Source: Aurantiochytrium sp. KH105 (taxonomy: Eukaryota; Sar; Bigyra; Thraustochytrida; Thraustochytriidae). Taken from it: a stretch of DNA of 64,000 nt. A program made the position numbers and the translations under genes. The stretch spans positions 248,001 to 312,000 of the forward strand of contig BGKB01000018.1 in the NCBI GenBank assembly GCA_003116975.1. The letters run 5' to 3'. Shown here in pieces: positions 49,101 to 58,279 of the stretch. Numbering within the stretch: the stretch's first letter is position 1; every line of letters starts with the position of its first letter. The notes under the pieces were generated by a model that searched no databases, was not told the DNA's origin, and was given only the letters and a program-made list of their open reading frames with translations.

Positions 49101-52100
49101 GAGAAAATCCCGCGCTCGGTTCCACAAGTTGATCGTCGCGGGAACGAGCTTGTCGGCCATCGTTCCAAGCTTGCTGAGATCCCACTCCGCATTTTGCAGC
49201 CCAGCGCAAGCCACAAAGCTTCGGATCATGGTGAGATAGATGCCGGACAGTGTCTGTTGATTCGGTGGCGACACATTAAGCACAAAGAAGTGCCGCAAGA
49301 GGCGACGCGGGATGCCGGCCTGTCGCAATGCCTGAGCGTCGTGAACTTCCTCGGAGTCTGCGGTGGCTTCCGCCACCGCTGAGTCCTTGTCCTTCTCAGC
49401 GACTGCACTGCTCGCTTGACGACTTCCAGCACGGGCGCGCGTCATGGCAGCCATGAACTGAACGTCCTCGAGCGTCTTAAAGTCTCCACGCTTGTCCTTA
49501 TCAAGAAAGGCAAGCGTACGCAACTCGACGAGCTGGCGCACAAGCTCCATCGTCGGCTGGTCGCCCCAAAGATTTGTTTCGGGAAGAGAAAGGTCATCGA
49601 GGAAAATGGTCATTTCCTGCCCATTGCTCGGTCCGTACGTTTTGCCTCCGCGCTTGTCGACTTCGCCCTCGATGGCGTCTTGGAGCACTCGAGGCGTCGT
49701 GGAAAAGCTGAGCTTGATGGCCTTGAAGACCTGTCGACTCTGCTGGTCATCTTCTTCCTGCATGCTGTCTGCGAACATGCGCGCCAGCGTCGACTTGCCC
49801 GTCCCACAGTCGCCTACGAGCAACAGAGGCTTTCGACGCGCGTGCATTTGCTTGAGCACAAAGGTTGCACGAAGTGTCTCTGACGTGGGGATGCGCAAGT
49901 TTGCAAAGTCGCGCCGAAACCGGGAAAGATGACCTTCACCCCCTCGAGGTTTCCATGCAGGCTCCTCCCAGGGCTCCCAGGATGTCTCGGGCAAAGCAAG
50001 ACGATAGTTAAAGCACGAGTCGTCGTTGTTGGCGCGCGCCGGAAGCGCCTCGCTCGAGGTCTCCCCCGCGACAGAACGGAGCAGCTGGTCGAACTTGCTG
50101 CGATCTGCTGCATCAACAAGGGCTCCAAACGTCCACGTGAGGGAGAACAGCAATATCCGCTCCAGCTCTTGCTCCGCGTCGCTCGGCGAGTCCGAGAGCT
50201 TGGCCTGTGCGATGAGTTTTTCCATGAGCTGAAACGTTGACGTGATCAAGGAGACGCGTGTTCGTGGCAGCGTCGAGACGAAGAGCCGCGAAAATGCGGC
50301 AAAGAGATCGCAGTTTCCGACCCATCTTGCAAAGAGATCGCGTAGGATGGGACGGTGCGCCTCCTGCTGCTGGGCGATCCACGACTCAAGGACGGGCTCC
50401 CAGTCCAAATCCGAGTCACTTACAAAGATGATCCCTGCACGGGACACCGTTGCCGGAGAGGCGTTCTCGAGGTCTTCGGTCTCAAACACGAGCTTGACAT
50501 TGTCTGACATGGCAATCCGTTCTCCGTTGGCCAATGTGAGGATCTTGTTGTCATCCAGCACAGTGTTGAGATTTTCTACCCATAGTGCATCCACAGGGCC
50601 ATCGCACACGAGCCAGGTTCGGTCGCGACGCGAGCGGTCATTGTGCTTTGCCCACAAGGTCGCAAAAACGCCATCGATCCACTCATGACTTGCAGGATCC
50701 GTCTCGCCAAACATTTCCTGGGCTCTTATCGCCTTGGGATTCATTCGAACAATCTTGGTGGCTACGCCGTTGAGCCGTGTCTGTGCTTCCGCGAGGACTT
50801 CAAGACAAGCCGACTTGCCAGCACCGGCGGGACCGAGAACAATGATGCCATGACGAACAAGCGTCGTGTCGTGCACTTGGTGCACTTTTCGTACCCAAGG
50901 AGGATGCACTTGAAGCCCACCTTCTTGCAGCACGAGAGAGAGCGCGGGACCAATGCCGCCCTCGCCATTCTGCTCGTCTTGCGAAACCTGCTGCTGGCCT
51001 TGCTGCTGAGGAAAGAGATCGAGCAAGAGCGACAAGAACAGCGGGACATCGAGCGCGACCAGTTTGCTGAGATTCATGTCACGGAGTGCCCGCATGAGAA
51101 GCGCGTGCTCATCGTGGCTTTGATAATCGCGCTTAATCTTCCCAGCCGTGCGCAGTACAGAGAGGATGTTACGTAGACCAAAGTCGTAGTGATGTTGCGC
51201 GGAAAGCTGCATCTCGCAGCAGCGATACAAGGTATTGAACTTGTTGGCCAGCTCGGTGAACTTGCTATAGCCGACACTGCAGAGTTTGACGCGGATGATA
51301 ATCTCACGATCGGGAACCATCATTGCCACTGTTCGGAACAGTGCCTTGAGATTTTCGGGGAGCTCCTGTCGGCCTGCATATCCCGGGTTCATCGTAATAA
51401 AGGTACCTACGGTGTGCTTGATCGAGATCGCGTCTGCATCGCCGGGAAATGTGAGCGTGGCGCTTTGCATACGCTTCGCGTTGGTAATTGCGAGGATCTG
51501 CTGAGCGACTACACTGAGTACGGGGAGCTCGATGCGATTAAACTCATCAAAACAGCCCCAAATACCCGCACGACAGAGTCCCTTGAAGATCTTGGCCAGG
51601 TCTGTATGTCGTTGTTGGTCCGAGCAATTGATGACCACTACGTATGTGCCGAGAGCGCGACCGAGATCTTTGACGGTTTCAGTCTTGCCGGTGCCCGCTG
51701 GCCCTGCTGGGGCACCGCCCAGGTTCATGCCGAGCGCTTGCGTAAGACTAACGTAGCATCGATCTGTGAGAGGCGTGATGACCAGTCGCTCTTTACAGCC
51801 GAGGTACTCGTAGGCATAAGTAAAGTCCATGTCGCAAACGGAGATCGAGCATCCGCCCTGCACGGGATCCGGGTTCCAGTAGAAGCGAGCTTGTTTGGTC
51901 CAGTCAAAGTCCTGCGCCGAGCCTACACGGCGGTCCTTGAACATGCGAAAGAGGTCCGCGGACACGTCACGCTGATGAACCTGCACGGTGACGAGTGTTT
52001 CAATCTTTTTCCGATTCATGGCGGACCCAAGGTCCGTGAGGCACATGGACGAAAGCTTGGTGAGAATTGCCAACTGCAACTTGCTCGTCTCACCCATAAT

Positions 52101-55100
52101 ATTCTTGTTGCCCTTGCAGTGCGTGAGCGCATGCGTCATTTGCGCAGTCCACTTAAATTGGAGGCCCAGAAGCGCAAACTGCGCCGTGTGACGCGAGATG
52201 AAGTCTTCGAGCTCAGCGTCCATGCATTCGGAAGCCGCCGCGCGACAGTGATCTTTCATTGTAGTTTGCGTTTCCGTCAAGAGACTCAGCAGCCAGTCCT
52301 CAATGTGGCCCGAGGCTTGAACGGGGGTCGACAGTGCGACCACTTCCTCGTCGTCCCCGATTACATTTTTTACGTGCGTAATTGTACGCGGATTCGCTTG
52401 GTCCAGCGTGACCTGACTCACGGCATCGAAAATTTTCTCGTAAAAGGGTTGCACGGCGTCGAGATCGGAGCCTTGCGATAGAATCTGAAGCAGCACCGGG
52501 TTGGAAACGAAATAGAAACGTGGGAACCGAGAACGCTTCTGCTCAAGATAGCCTTCGAGACTCTTTTGACACCGCTCGAGCTCCGTGTAGAGATTCGGCA
52601 GAGTGTTCTTCAGGAGCTCATTTGAGCAGCATTGCAAAACGTTGCCGAGCGAATCCTGCGCACGCTCCATGACCTTGTGGAAGTCCTTGTCAATCTTGGC
52701 GAATTTCTTGGCATCTTGGGGCATTTGCTTTGCAATGTCGCCGCCCGTAAATACGCTCTCGAGTGACATCCAAAGTGTCTGCACCTTGACCCAGAGCTCG
52801 AGGGTTTCGCCCGTCTCAGAAAGCTGGGCTAAAATTCCGACCACCTCTTCCTTGAATGGAGCCACATATCGAAGCGAAAGCATACTCTGGCATGCGAGCT
52901 GGGATTCCTCGAGGTCCTCAATCACCTGACTGAATCCCTTGAGCACGAGGCAGTCACGCTGGCGCCATTTGGCAAAGGTGAAGTGTTCTGCGGCCCACTG
53001 CTCCTTGATGGACGAAATCTTATCCTCAATCTCAAGCTCTTTATCGGCGGCGTGACAGACGTCCTCGATGGCATCGCGATGATTGAGCATGGCCGGGTGC
53101 CAAAGCTCCTTGAGCTTTCCTGTCTCCGTGTTGAACTGCTTTCCAGTGAGATGCGTTACTTGTGCCCAGTGTCGCATCTTCAAAGATGGCTTTGAGAGTT
53201 CCACAAGAAGCGGGAGAACAGACTGGAAGTCAGAAAGATCGTGCCGCAGGTCCTTGTAGGCGTCCCAGTCACGGAGCTTTACGGGGAGACGCTTGCAGCG
53301 CGCTTCGAACTCTGCGACTCGCTCTGCCATTGCAGGAACCGTTTTTACGCAGTCGGTCCATAGCTGGTTTCGGTACTTTTCCATGGTGTCCACCACATCA
53401 ATGTAGAGCGAGTATAGCTGATCAAGCAGGGCGAGCTCTTTTTTGGTCTTTACCAAGTCCGGATAGTCGGTTTGTTTGAGCGCAAAAAGCTCCTCGCCAG
53501 CGGAAAGGATTTCCTGTTTGCGCGCATGGACCTCAAAGTCGGACTTGAAGCGTCGCAGACGATCCACAGCCTCCTTTGGCTTGAGACCGGCCACCATTGG
53601 TCCCTCGGACAGGTAAGTGGCTCGAAAGGAAACAATCTCCCGGGAAAAGACCTTGACGTCGCGCGTGAGCTGCGCCTTGAATCTTCCTTGGATACCCGCG
53701 AGCTGGTCTGTGACTTCTTCGGCAAAGTCGCCGAGTTTGCGCCAGGAGCTGCGGATAATGCCCTTTTTGTCCATTTCCTCTTTGCCTACTACGCCGGGGG
53801 GAAGATAGTGGTCGAGCATGTCATACATGTCGAGAATAGGCGTAATTTCTTGCTCAATGGTAGACTCGCGCTCGCGAACCTCCTTGAGCACGCTCATGAC
53901 AAAGCGCAAGGACTCGAGCGAATTGACTTCGCGACCTACTCGCTGGTGTGTGAGACGAATGTACTCGAGAAGGTTCTCCATGGCTTCACTCGCCTGTTGA
54001 TGTACCTTGTCCGAATACTGCACCTTCCACTGGGATGCCTCGGACTGAAGCTGGAGTTTGAGATTGTTCGTATTGAGAGAGAGAGCACCAATATTGTGCA
54101 CGCCAGGGATCTGGCGGATTTGGCTCTCGATCGAGACGAAGCGACTGAGCTCGGCCTCAAACTCGTCAATGGACGGATTTCGATCAATGAAGCGCTTGTA
54201 CATGAACTCCATGTCATCCTTCCATAGCCAGTCGTAGACGGTGAATTGGGCCAGGTAGTCGCGCACGTGATTCTTTGTGCCGAGCAGGGCGCCAGTGAGC
54301 AAAAGCACGGACCGGACGATTTGAACGTCCTTGCCAATGCGTTCGAAGAAGCTAATGCGGTCATCGCCATCCTTGTCGAGCTGGCCCCAGTCCCAGATCG
54401 ACTTGCTGCACCAAAGAATGGATTGGGCACTTTTGTTGATGCAGTTCTGCACCTCGTCAAGAGACGGCACAAGACGCACGGACGGCACACTGAGCTGAAC
54501 GTCGACCTCAAAAAAAGGTCGTACGAGATACAGAAATCCAGTCGAGCCCTTGGCACAGACCCGCTTCTTGATGGCAGCAAGCGAGTTCTTGGTCGCCTGA
54601 AGAAGCGCTTGGTACATGAGGCGATTGTAGTGGTCGAGAAGGTCCGCGCTTGCGGCATCTGCTGCGACAGAGGAAGAAACGGTCTGCTGCGTGGTCGTAT
54701 GCTGAAGCTTGTAGTTGCGAACGTGTTCGATGAGGTCGCGCACTGCAATTTCGATTTCTCGGTTCTTCGAATCGAGAAAGCGCGTCTGCAGACGCACAAA
54801 GGTCTCTTGCTTGAGAACGAATTCGTCGAGGGTGAGGAGACCATCGCCAGAGGGGAGGTCGACGAGAGTCGCCTTGCCGACCTTTTTCAGGTTCTTCTCA
54901 ATGCGGTTCTCGATAATGTCGTTCATATTGATGATGAGCTCCTCGAATCGCATCAGATTGGCCTGAACAGTGTGCTTGTACGCGTCAATGTTCATGCTCG
55001 TCCATGTGAGGGAGATCATCCCCGGGCGCAACGACAAATCAAGATCGTTGATGTGCGGAACGAGCATGTCGCGGGCAACAGGCAGAATCATTCCCACAAT

Positions 55101-57515
55101 GCGGTCGTACTCACGGAGCAGATAGGTGAGCTCATTGTGGTAGTGCTTAAACTTTTGCTCTTGCAAGAGCACCATTTTTGCGGCGTTGGGAATCTCGATG
55201 CCGAGCCGTGACAGGCACTTGGCCTCGCGGATAAGCTGAAGGATCTCCGGGTCAAAATTGACAAAGAGCTTTTTCAGCGTCGGGTGGCGGATGATGAGCG
55301 TAGCCTGGAGCCCGGCGCGCGCAGCGTCGACAGCGTTGCACCAGGCCTCGTACCAGAGATACTCAAAGGCAACAAGGGTCTTTGCGACCTTATTGTAGGT
55401 TTTGATGATTTTCTTCGAGTCCTTTGTCGAGAGCACCGACGCGTTCATTTCAAATTTGCGCATGGGCTCCTCGATGCGACGAAGCAGGTGGCGGGCCCAG
55501 ATAATGCTACCGGCAACGGGGGGCATATTGCGCGAGATGGGTGGGGAGTGTTTGTGTTTTTCGTAGAGCTCCTGCACAGTGGAGAGATCAAGGCCGTAAT
55601 TGTGGAAAATGACCGTGAGCTTGGCATCGAGGTCTGCGCGCAAGGTGTCACGTTGCAGGATACTTTGGAAGCGCTTGAGCAAAGTCAGAGAGGCCTCGAT
55701 TGAGGTGATGGACTCGAACGAGCGGTTGATGAACTGCTGCAGCTGCGACTCGAGGTCGGTGATACGCATGTTGAACTGAATGTAGTCACGATCGTATTTG
55801 TTGTTGTAAAAGTCGAGAAGGTCGTGCTGGCGTGAGCGAAAGTCGTGTACAATGCGATTGAATTGCGCAATGAGGCCTTCCATGCCCTCGAGATTATGAC
55901 TCGCAAGACTGTTGAACTGATGGATAGTCGAGAACATGTCCATGAGCTTGATGACGCGTCTGCAGAAAAGGTCGATCTTGCCAAAGATCTGCATCTCGCT
56001 AAAGTCAAACTGCCGGCCCTTGGGGACAGCCAAGAGCTTGTCCTTTGTGAGGTGGTACTGCTCTTGGTAGGCCTCGTTGAGCTGAAGACAGGCCTCGAGG
56101 GCCTGCAAGAGCCTCTCTGGATCCTGGTCCCAGATTCTCTCCACGGAGTCGCCATCGGACTGCCCGGCGGCCGCGAGGCTCGAGGTTGCGGGGACAACGG
56201 GGCCCTTGAAGGAAAAGCTAGCTGTGGCTGCCGCGATAACGGCTTGCTTCTTCTCCTGGGCCGCGGCATCTCCTGTCCCGTTGGAGGCGCTGGTCGCGCG
56301 CGTGATGTACCGCTTGCAGTTGATGATGAGCTGATTGGAGATCTTGATAAAGAGGGTGGTCATGCGCTCGGAGGTGTTGTAGTAGCGCGCAATCGTGTAA
56401 ATCATCTTGATCGAGTTCATGAGCGCGGGAAGTGCATCGATGATGGTTTGTGGCGTGCCGCTGTACAAGGGCTCGATAAATTTTTCCAAGGTCCCGAGAT
56501 ACTTGACATTGTCCTTTGCCTCATTCGCGGCCTCAGTAATGTTGATGTCGATCTGGCGCCAGCGCTTGAGCAAGGAAACCACGCTTTGCATGTTGAGCTC
56601 ATGCACGTTGTTGCCGCCGACCGACGACGGCCCGCTGCCTCCTGACGGGCCACCCGCAGCGCCCGGGCCTCCGGCTGACGGAGCAATATCCTGGCCGAAA
56701 GCAGTGAAAGCAGACATGATGCGCGGCTGCTGCGCATTTTTCGTAAGACTCTGCAGAACACTGATGACAGTCCTGCACTCTTTACTCTTGAGCTGTTCGG
56801 TGATGGACATGAGACGCTGAGTGCGGCGTCGCCAGTACTCGAGCTCTGAGATGGGTCCCTTTTCTCCTGCGTCGCGTTTCGTTTGATCCTCATCCTCGAG
56901 AAAGGACTCGACCTTTTCGCACCAGTTGCTGAGGAGATCGACAAAGTGCACAGCGACCTCCGGAGGCACGCGCGTGTTCTGAAGAGCTGTCTCAAACAAG
57001 GCTGTTTGCGGCTTGGCAAGCTCGAGGCCCGACGTGAGGCTCTTGAGTTGGTCTTGGACCGAGTCTGTGAACTTGCCGAGGCCAACGCAAAACTCACGAG
57101 CCTCCTTGCCGGAAGCTTGCGACCAGCTACTTTTTGCGTCAATGAGCGGCTTGAGCGACTTGGTCAAGACACTCTCGTACGAGTCAAGAAGCGCGCCATT
57201 GAGCGTCCCAAAGCTGATGGCATTGTCTCCTGCCTCGCTTGCGGCAAGTTCTCGTTTCGGTTTGTTGGCGACGCGGACGCGCACGAAATAAACGCAAAGA
57301 CCGGTGAGTCCTTGTGACTTTCCATCCGTGAGAAAGAGCTGGCCATCTTGATAAAAGAAGAGAAGAACGTCGGGTCCGTCTGCTGCGAAGAAGGCGTTGA
57401 TTTGCGCGAGTGTTTCGTCGTCACGCAAGCTCTTTTCCACAAAGTCTTCGTCGCGCAGGCCAAAGCCCTCGTTTATTTTGCCGATCATCCATCGGTGACG
57501 AGCTTGGAAAGCCAT
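43149..57515 (-). CDS. Axonemal outer-arm dynein heavy chain, gamma (DNAH5/DNAH8) type
   Basis: A 4788-residue motor encoded without an intron; ATG 57515 starts MAFQARHRWMIGKINEGF. The order is canonical: tail with DHC_N1 and linker, then AAA1 with LNLGGAPAGPAGTGKTETVK (P1, about 1937) and WGCFDEFNRIELPVLSVVAQQ. P2 GPAGAGKS is at about 2228, P3 GDCGTGKS at about 2567 and P4 GVGGSGKQS at about 3016. A stalk coiled coil follows, with the microtubule-binding tip at about 3340-3430. AAA5 and AAA6 include TVIDFTVTEEGLEDQLLGQVI and MYQTALDQF. The C-terminal domain has SWGWQAAGLNSWM. Features such as GAPAGPAGTGKTETVKD and VSMGAGQ in AAA6 fit the outer-arm gamma class better than cytoplasmic or inner-arm chains. 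It drives flagellar beating. All four P-loops are intact. Confidence 0.94.
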   Translation of the reverse strand: MAFQARHRWMIGKINEGFGLRDEDFVEKSLRDDETLAQINAFFAADGPDVLLFFYQDGQLFLTDGKSQGLTGLCVYFVRVRVANKPKRELAASEAGDNAISFGTLNGALLDSYESVLTKSLKPLIDAKSSWSQASGKEAREFCVGLGKFTDSVQDQLKSLTSGLELAKPQTALFETALQNTRVPPEVAVHFVDLLSNWCEKVESFLEDEDQTKRDAGEKGPISELEYWRRRTQRLMSITEQLKSKECRTVISVLQSLTKNAQQPRIMSAFTAFGQDIAPSAGGPGAAGGPSGGSGPSSVGGNNVHELNMQSVVSLLKRWRQIDINITEAANEAKDNVKYLGTLEKFIEPLYSGTPQTIIDALPALMNSIKMIYTIARYYNTSERMTTLFIKISNQLIINCKRYITRATSASNGTGDAAAQEKKQAVIAAATASFSFKGPVVPATSSLAAAGQSDGDSVERIWDQDPERLLQALEACLQLNEAYQEQYHLTKDKLLAVPKGRQFDFSEMQIFGKIDLFCRRVIKLMDMFSTIHQFNSLASHNLEGMEGLIAQFNRIVHDFRSRQHDLLDFYNNKYDRDYIQFNMRITDLESQLQQFINRSFESITSIEASLTLLKRFQSILQRDTLRADLDAKLTVIFHNYGLDLSTVQELYEKHKHSPPISRNMPPVAGSIIWARHLLRRIEEPMRKFEMNASVLSTKDSKKIIKTYNKVAKTLVAFEYLWYEAWCNAVDAARAGLQATLIIRHPTLKKLFVNFDPEILQLIREAKCLSRLGIEIPNAAKMVLLQEQKFKHYHNELTYLLREYDRIVGMILPVARDMLVPHINDLDLSLRPGMISLTWTSMNIDAYKHTVQANLMRFEELIINMNDIIENRIEKNLKKVGKATLVDLPSGDGLLTLDEFVLKQETFVRLQTRFLDSKNREIEIAVRDLIEHVRNYKLQHTTTQQTVSSSVAADAASADLLDHYNRLMYQALLQATKNSLAAIKKRVCAKGSTGFLYLVRPFFEVDVQLSVPSVRLVPSLDEVQNCINKSAQSILWCSKSIWDWGQLDKDGDDRISFFERIGKDVQIVRSVLLLTGALLGTKNHVRDYLAQFTVYDWLWKDDMEFMYKRFIDRNPSIDEFEAELSRFVSIESQIRQIPGVHNIGALSLNTNNLKLQLQSEASQWKVQYSDKVHQQASEAMENLLEYIRLTHQRVGREVNSLESLRFVMSVLKEVRERESTIEQEITPILDMYDMLDHYLPPGVVGKEEMDKKGIIRSSWRKLGDFAEEVTDQLAGIQGRFKAQLTRDVKVFSREIVSFRATYLSEGPMVAGLKPKEAVDRLRRFKSDFEVHARKQEILSAGEELFALKQTDYPDLVKTKKELALLDQLYSLYIDVVDTMEKYRNQLWTDCVKTVPAMAERVAEFEARCKRLPVKLRDWDAYKDLRHDLSDFQSVLPLLVELSKPSLKMRHWAQVTHLTGKQFNTETGKLKELWHPAMLNHRDAIEDVCHAADKELEIEDKISSIKEQWAAEHFTFAKWRQRDCLVLKGFSQVIEDLEESQLACQSMLSLRYVAPFKEEVVGILAQLSETGETLELWVKVQTLWMSLESVFTGGDIAKQMPQDAKKFAKIDKDFHKVMERAQDSLGNVLQCCSNELLKNTLPNLYTELERCQKSLEGYLEQKRSRFPRFYFVSNPVLLQILSQGSDLDAVQPFYEKIFDAVSQVTLDQANPRTITHVKNVIGDDEEVVALSTPVQASGHIEDWLLSLLTETQTTMKDHCRAAASECMDAELEDFISRHTAQFALLGLQFKWTAQMTHALTHCKGNKNIMGETSKLQLAILTKLSSMCLTDLGSAMNRKKIETLVTVQVHQRDVSADLFRMFKDRRVGSAQDFDWTKQARFYWNPDPVQGGCSISVCDMDFTYAYEYLGCKERLVITPLTDRCYVSLTQALGMNLGGAPAGPAGTGKTETVKDLGRALGTYVVVINCSDQQRHTDLAKIFKGLCRAGIWGCFDEFNRIELPVLSVVAQQILAITNAKRMQSATLTFPGDADAISIKHTVGTFITMNPGYAGRQELPENLKALFRTVAMMVPDREIIIRVKLCSVGYSKFTELANKFNTLYRCCEMQLSAQHHYDFGLRNILSVLRTAGKIKRDYQSHDEHALLMRALRDMNLSKLVALDVPLFLSLLLDLFPQQQGQQQVSQDEQNGEGGIGPALSLVLQEGGLQVHPPWVRKVHQVHDTTLVRHGIIVLGPAGAGKSACLEVLAEAQTRLNGVATKIVRMNPKAIRAQEMFGETDPASHEWIDGVFATLWAKHNDRSRRDRTWLVCDGPVDALWVENLNTVLDDNKILTLANGERIAMSDNVKLVFETEDLENASPATVSRAGIIFVSDSDLDWEPVLESWIAQQQEAHRPILRDLFARWVGNCDLFAAFSRLFVSTLPRTRVSLITSTFQLMEKLIAQAKLSDSPSDAEQELERILLFSLTWTFGALVDAADRSKFDQLLRSVAGETSSEALPARANNDDSCFNYRLALPETSWEPWEEPAWKPRGGEGHLSRFRRDFANLRIPTSETLRATFVLKQMHARRKPLLLVGDCGTGKSTLARMFADSMQEEDDQQSRQVFKAIKLSFSTTPRVLQDAIEGEVDKRGGKTYGPSNGQEMTIFLDDLSLPETNLWGDQPTMELVRQLVELRTLAFLDKDKRGDFKTLEDVQFMAAMTRARAGSRQASSAVAEKDKDSAVAEATADSEEVHDAQALRQAGIPRRLLRHFFVLNVSPPNQQTLSGIYLTMIRSFVACAGLQNAEWDLSKLGTMADKLVPATINLWNRARDFLLPTPSKAHYIFTLRDLSRVFQGVMRVPVDVILELGEKTIYKVWRHEVERVFADKLICETDKSRLRSIADEVANRDLGKDVASQCYYASASSGASASSNASASGNKKQSKKEVAQGGKSSAGPKELVQFVDFLRDPVIDEDDGSVVAPAPRVYEPASSMEALQERVFEFLDLHNQENPERELDLVLFRDALSHLLRAVRVLGLPRGNLLLVGVGGSGKQSIAKLAAYIAQLELFRMNVSKSYSRANLFEDMRALYRVVGKERKSLAFLVSEPDIREESFLEIFNAYLSSGDIVSLFPKDELAVMASDMRSIAIKEQPGFIDTPENLTRYFVDSIRDKLHMILCMSPVHAKYQERVRRFPALFAESFIDWYLPWPTEALQAVADQRLADFELTCSDAVRASLVAHTGSVHALAQEQARAYNAQLQGSIHMTPKSFLSYLEQFKDMYAQRLEELTQKETQIELGLSKLATGASDVEQLKVVLAQEEVKLRAAEEACNSMISSLEQSSMEAKKEADAVSRIKAACEAEAALITEEKNAAEEDLKAAQPFLEEAEKAANSIKPNDLNELKKLPKPGDIIKLTFDGVMILRMYKLKPVSMAKVNIGIGKEKKEIRFVGDSYTLCQKSMLADSGFLKSLFRFSAEEKDNINDETIELLMPYLDLPDFSPLVARNASKACEGLCAWVLAMAKYHSASKMVKPKLEKLGLAEAKLETALGDLADAESKLQSCKNKLEELQERFQAQMAEKQEIEDGTRQSRARMDKATALIEGLKDERTRWGQDASAFADAKKRLVGDCAVASAFLSYAGAFNQDFRNRLVQTCFVGDLVKRKVPVTLRENVTPGEDETNAKVTAGGAPGTFDLLGFLTDPVTVADFGAQGLPRDSLSVENGVLVMQSARHPLLVDPQGQALQWIRRREAAQLPAFGTTTMQHPRFRDQLESCLAQGKSLVVTGIQDEVDPVLDPVLDKEIVSRGRAHYIVIADKAVDFDVSFALFLITSASRASFTPELQARTTVIDFTVTEEGLEDQLLGQVIQKEQRALEDQLTEVLASVTSNTRRLHVLNEELLERLTENSGNLLDDDALVSVLAGTKRAATEVNEKLQTAAETRASILEKREQYRAVATRGTALYFGIVALSALNPMYQTALDQFIVLFRRAMDLAEKNPSIVRRVSAIIKTLTATVHHYVNLGLYKKDKLAFVLFVCLQCLLKSHIVEPAMVDVLLRGAADIDANTAPPKPISWLSQEAYLNALALSQNVPFFGSLMANIVGKESLWRRWWESDSPELGQIPDYESKLASDMTGDFFRLLLVRVLREDRAARAARAFVAKSEMIESHGHTHPFLGPHFVTSPAESMETALEQTEPHIPVVYLLSPGGDPTEALEALCKRQKQRLTCVSMGAGQGPVALKSLSAAIALGEWVLLQNGHLDIGFMDALQGILEKVKHAVSSDSQAPSGPSGGDNGYVGHAESGAAEERLAVNPKFRLFVTTESRPDFPVGLLQQALKVTNEPPAGIKSSMMRCFTELVDQERLDRVESDVWRKMLYTTCFLHAVVQERRRIGPIGWTIPYQFTVGDLQASLSFVERHLFGASEISWHAIQYMVAEVQLGASVTDDVDRRLMATFADTYLQPASLAPGATLARSPTFMYEVPDFPEIEQYVAAVAAFPEGDDSAEVLGLHANAQVSSRAQTSQTLLDSMLQMQPKHAPAQSTDDASATGQAEMDVATRAAKILSELPKLPAPSACAAHIERLGGLSVPLNVVLSQELAFLQNVLTTVKTSLRELLAALKGHATMTPELAELHDLIFVAKVPSSWGWQAAGLNSWMTGCHDRVDHFASWATHGAPSCIWLGGFARPQALLTAVKQEVTRAHVEDGWALDSVELSTQITSFADNTHVRAAPKHGVYVHGLVLEGAAWNASDHSLSAPAPKTVSTPMPVIHVSATTRDAAKRSGAEYGPFGPYEAPLYRDTARREFVAYIKLPSKEQRPSHWALRGAALVLS

Positions 57516-58279
57516 AGTCTATTCTCTTGATCTTCGCTTTCGTCTAGACTTCGACTTCGACAAGGTAAAAGTAGAAGGAAACGTGGCAGCAGCAGAAGTA
57601 GTACAAGGAGAAGCGAGCGTGGCCCTTACCGCTCGCCCCTGGTTCGTTTCTTCGTTCTTGCGCGTCTCACCACGCCTTACTGCAGCTACGATGCTCGTGG
57701 CTGTTCGCTAGCGTTGCGCGCAGCAGCCAGGCAGGCCGCGTGCCACCTCGGCAGCTCCGCCGCCGCCGCCGGGTGGGCTCTCGTTTCGCTGAGCTCGAGA
57801 TGGAGTATGTACGTATACACGGCGGGCCGGTAAGACAAGCGCGCGGGCAAGACTGGGGTCTTTCTTTCTCCTCCTCCTCCTCCTCTTCCTCCCTCGTCCT
57901 CCAGATTGAAGCCCGCTCTTGTTGCTGTTGCTCTTGTATGGCCCCGGTCGTTGACTCCATCCAAGTGGGGATGCAACTTGAAGTGCGCCATGTCGCCTGT
58001 CTCCAAGGCAGACCATGACTTTCGGGTCTTTCAACGGTCAAAAAAACGATAGCAGAAATAGGGGATCACTTGGGCTTGTCTCCAGTCCTAGGCCGAGACT
58101 AGAACTTACCTAACGGTAAGATGTTTTTCAACACAGAATGGCACTTGGCTCGAGCCCTGCGCAGCGCCAAATGTGCTCGCGGGTGGCTGAGCACGTGAGT
58201 TCTTTTAGACGCCGATCGCAGGGTCTTGGTACAGCTTCGAGGCCTGAGCTCGAACGTACGTACGCAAGTGGAGGTGGAC
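57516..58279. promoter_or_regulatory. Divergent promoter region with a possible short first exon
   Basis: 764 bases between dynein and the four-span protein. A CCTCCTCCT run lies at about 57871-57898. ATG 58138 opens 19 codons ending at GTGAGT (58195); ACAG at 58231-58234 would splice them in frame to the downstream gene. The implied intron is only 40 bases, so this is uncertain. Confidence 0.35.

Noticed and set aside
51189-52481. 430-codon plus-strand frame inside the dynein gene (and similar ones at 54246-55211 and 55845-56645)
   Set aside because: These are antisense to conserved AAA and linker regions of dynein; they arise from GC-rich codon usage.
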